Of a stretch of DNA of 64,000 nt, positions 63,109 through 64,000 are shown one piece after another. Origin of the DNA: an uncultured Faecalibacterium sp. GTDB taxonomy: Bacteria > Bacillota > Clostridia > Oscillospirales > Ruminococcaceae. The notes below the pieces were generated by a model. The model was not told the origin of the DNA and ran no database searches. It saw only the letters and a program-made list of their open reading frames with translations. The first letter of the stretch is position 1; every line of letters starts with the position of its first letter. Where the stretch lies: positions 113,393-177,392 of the forward strand of contig CAKSTO010000002.1 of NCBI GenBank assembly GCA_934501115.1. Direction: 5' to 3'. The position numbers and the translations under genes are program-made.

Positions 63109-63309
63109 TTACTTACGGCCGAAACGCTTGTTGAAGCGCTCAACACGTCCGCCGGTGTCAACCAGCTTCTGCTTGCCAGTGTAGAAAGGATGGCACTTGG
63201 AGCAAACTTCGACGTGGATCTCAGGCTTGGTGGAACGAGTCTTAATGACGTTGCCGCAAGCGCAGGTGATGGTGCAGTCAACGTAGTTCGGATGGATACC
63301 CTGTTTCAT
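63109..63309 (-). CDS. rpmE: Ribosomal protein bL31
   Basis: A 66-residue large-subunit protein starting at 63,309 behind [27 protein letters not shown] opens the protein; Cys16, Cys18, Cys36 and Cys39 (CAC, CSKC) form the zinc ribbon of the C+ type, followed by [20 protein letters not shown]. The zinc form suggests function under zinc-replete conditions. Confidence 0.97.
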   Translation of the reverse strand: MKQGIHPNYVDCTITCACGNVIKTRSTKPEIHVEVCSKCHPFYTGKQKLVDTGGRVERFNKRFGRK

Positions 63310-63426
63310 TCTTTTCACCTCATTTCTGGTTCTGACTTATTGGGGCCATATTGTAAATGTATGTGCCCATCACAACCTTCAATATCGGCTACCCCGTCGA
63401 GCGGCCTTGGAAACGATTGCCTTACT

Positions 63427-63454
63427 ATTATAGCACGATTCCAACAGAATGCAA
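63427..63454 (-). promoter_or_regulatory. Promoter of rpmE with about 110-nt leader
   Basis: -35 TTGCAT (63,449-63,454), 16-bp spacer, TGC-extended -10 TATAAT (63,427-63,432). The leader contains a GGGC...ATGGCCC pairing (63,347-63,385), possibly an L31 autoregulatory leader. Confidence 0.7.
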
Positions 63455-63480
63455 GAGGAAAAATAAAGTTTTTTTGCATA

Positions 63481-63515
63481 TAAAAAGTCCTCTGCACTTT
63501 CATGCAGAGGACTTT
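63481..63515 (-). terminator. Terminator of the TRAP transporter gene
   Basis: AAAGTCCTCTGCA / TGCAGAGGACTTT perfect stem with a TTTTTAT tail on the minus strand. Confidence 0.88.
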
Positions 63516-63541
63516 CAGGTTTGCTTTATGACGTCAGGCCA

Positions 63542-64000
63542 TCAGTGGAGGAACACAGGACCCAGCGGGTTGGTGATGGGGCTGACGTAGCCGCCCAGCA
63601 GCTTGGGGATCGCCAGGCTGATGTCGGGCACGAAGGTCAGCAGCAGCAGTGCAATGAACATGCACAGGTAGAACGGCAGGGTCGCCTTGACGACCTTTTC
63701 CATCGGGCGCTTTGCAACGGCAGAGCCGATGAACAGCACAGCGCCGACAGGAGGAGTCAGCAGGCCGATGCCGCAGTTCAGAACCACAATGATACCGAAC
63801 TGGATGGGATCGATGCCGATGGAGGTTGCGATGGGCAGCAGGATGGGAGTGGCGATCAGAATGATGGGAGCCATATCCATGATGCAGCCCAGAACCAGAA
63901 TGATCAGGTCGATCAGCAGAGCGATGATGTAGGGGTTATCGGTGACGCTGGTGATGGCATTTGCAGCCAGATCCGGCACATGCAGCATGGTCAGGCAGTT
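63542..64000 (-). CDS. TRAP transporter large permease (DctM-like), C-terminal part
   Basis: The gene enters from beyond the window; the last 152 codons are visible. Membrane segments (YIIALLIDLIILVLGCIMDM, PIILIATPILLPIATSIGID, LNCGIGLLTPPVGAVLFIGS) and the GIGLLTPPVG motif are those of DctM/SiaM, the sodium-driven channel subunit of TRAP organic-acid uptake systems. Confidence 0.92.
   Translation of the reverse strand, partial: NCLTMLHVPDLAANAITSVTDNPYIIALLIDLIILVLGCIMDMAPIILIATPILLPIATSIGIDPIQFGIIVVLNCGIGLLTPPVGAVLFIGSAVAKRPMEKVVKATLPFYLCMFIALLLLTFVPDISLAIPKLLGGYVSPITNPLGPVFLH

Overview
The window is a bacterial chromosome segment (about 11.5 kb + 15 kb) interrupted by a 37.3 kb prophage. 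Gene content, GC-rich coding, AAGGAGG-type ribosome binding sites and the character of the short interspersed repeats suggest a Gram-positive gut Clostridia of the Oscillospiraceae, most likely Faecalibacterium or a close relative. The genus is inferred from familiarity, not from a database search.

Host left flank (1-11,460): a minus-strand DNA-repair and tRNA-modification block: the 5' part of a HlyD-like adaptor gene, miaA, mutL, mutS, a YlbF-family gene, miaB, a Fur-family regulator and rarA. Divergent from it are nth and a small GlsB/YeaQ-type membrane protein. Then comes tRNA-Thr(CGU).

Prophage (attL 11,491-11,538; attR 48,717-48,764, a 48-bp exact repeat of the tRNA 3' half). Almost everything is on the minus strand. 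In transcription order: an early operon of small, mostly unknown, translationally coupled genes (44,868 down to 37,594), including an excisionase-like protein, DUF3846-like proteins, an HUH-type Rep endonuclease and an ArpU/RinA-like activator; then packaging (terS, terL), a P22-type portal, a Prp-protease/scaffold fusion, an N4-gp56-type major capsid protein, head-tail and tail-hub proteins, small ejection-type proteins and a 3,126-residue polyvalent protein; then tail fibre and lysis genes (GH25 lysozyme, LLH holin). The set indicates a short-tailed (podovirus-like) temperate phage. The plus-strand lysogeny module holds an XRE repressor with four helically phased operators, two AT-richer cargo genes, a tiny ORF facing two predicted antisense RNAs, and a tyrosine integrase.

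The most interesting point is a self-contained capsid maturation system. The scaffold gene begins with a complete ribosomal-protein-L27-type cysteine protease (Prp) domain. L27-like cleavage motifs (LxLQxFA) occur three times inside the same polypeptide and once at the N-terminus of the major capsid protein. The cleavage motifs are separated by short palindromic repeats inserted in frame. Three repeat families (4, 6 and 3 copies) are scattered through the structural module; one family sits between partial duplications of whatever it interrupted (a promoter box, an RBS/start, a cleavage site).

Host right flank (48,765-64,000): decayed remains of another phage (integrase end, minor capsid piece, holin end), tRNA-Leu(UAA), nicotinate phosphoribosyltransferase, guaB, a candidate stand-alone structured RNA of about 180 nt, an acyl-ACP thioesterase, a polyamine ABC transporter operon (potABCD order), a GldA/F/G-like ABC exporter cluster with a DUF4340 protein, rpmE, and the 3' end of a TRAP-transporter large permease gene cut by the window end.
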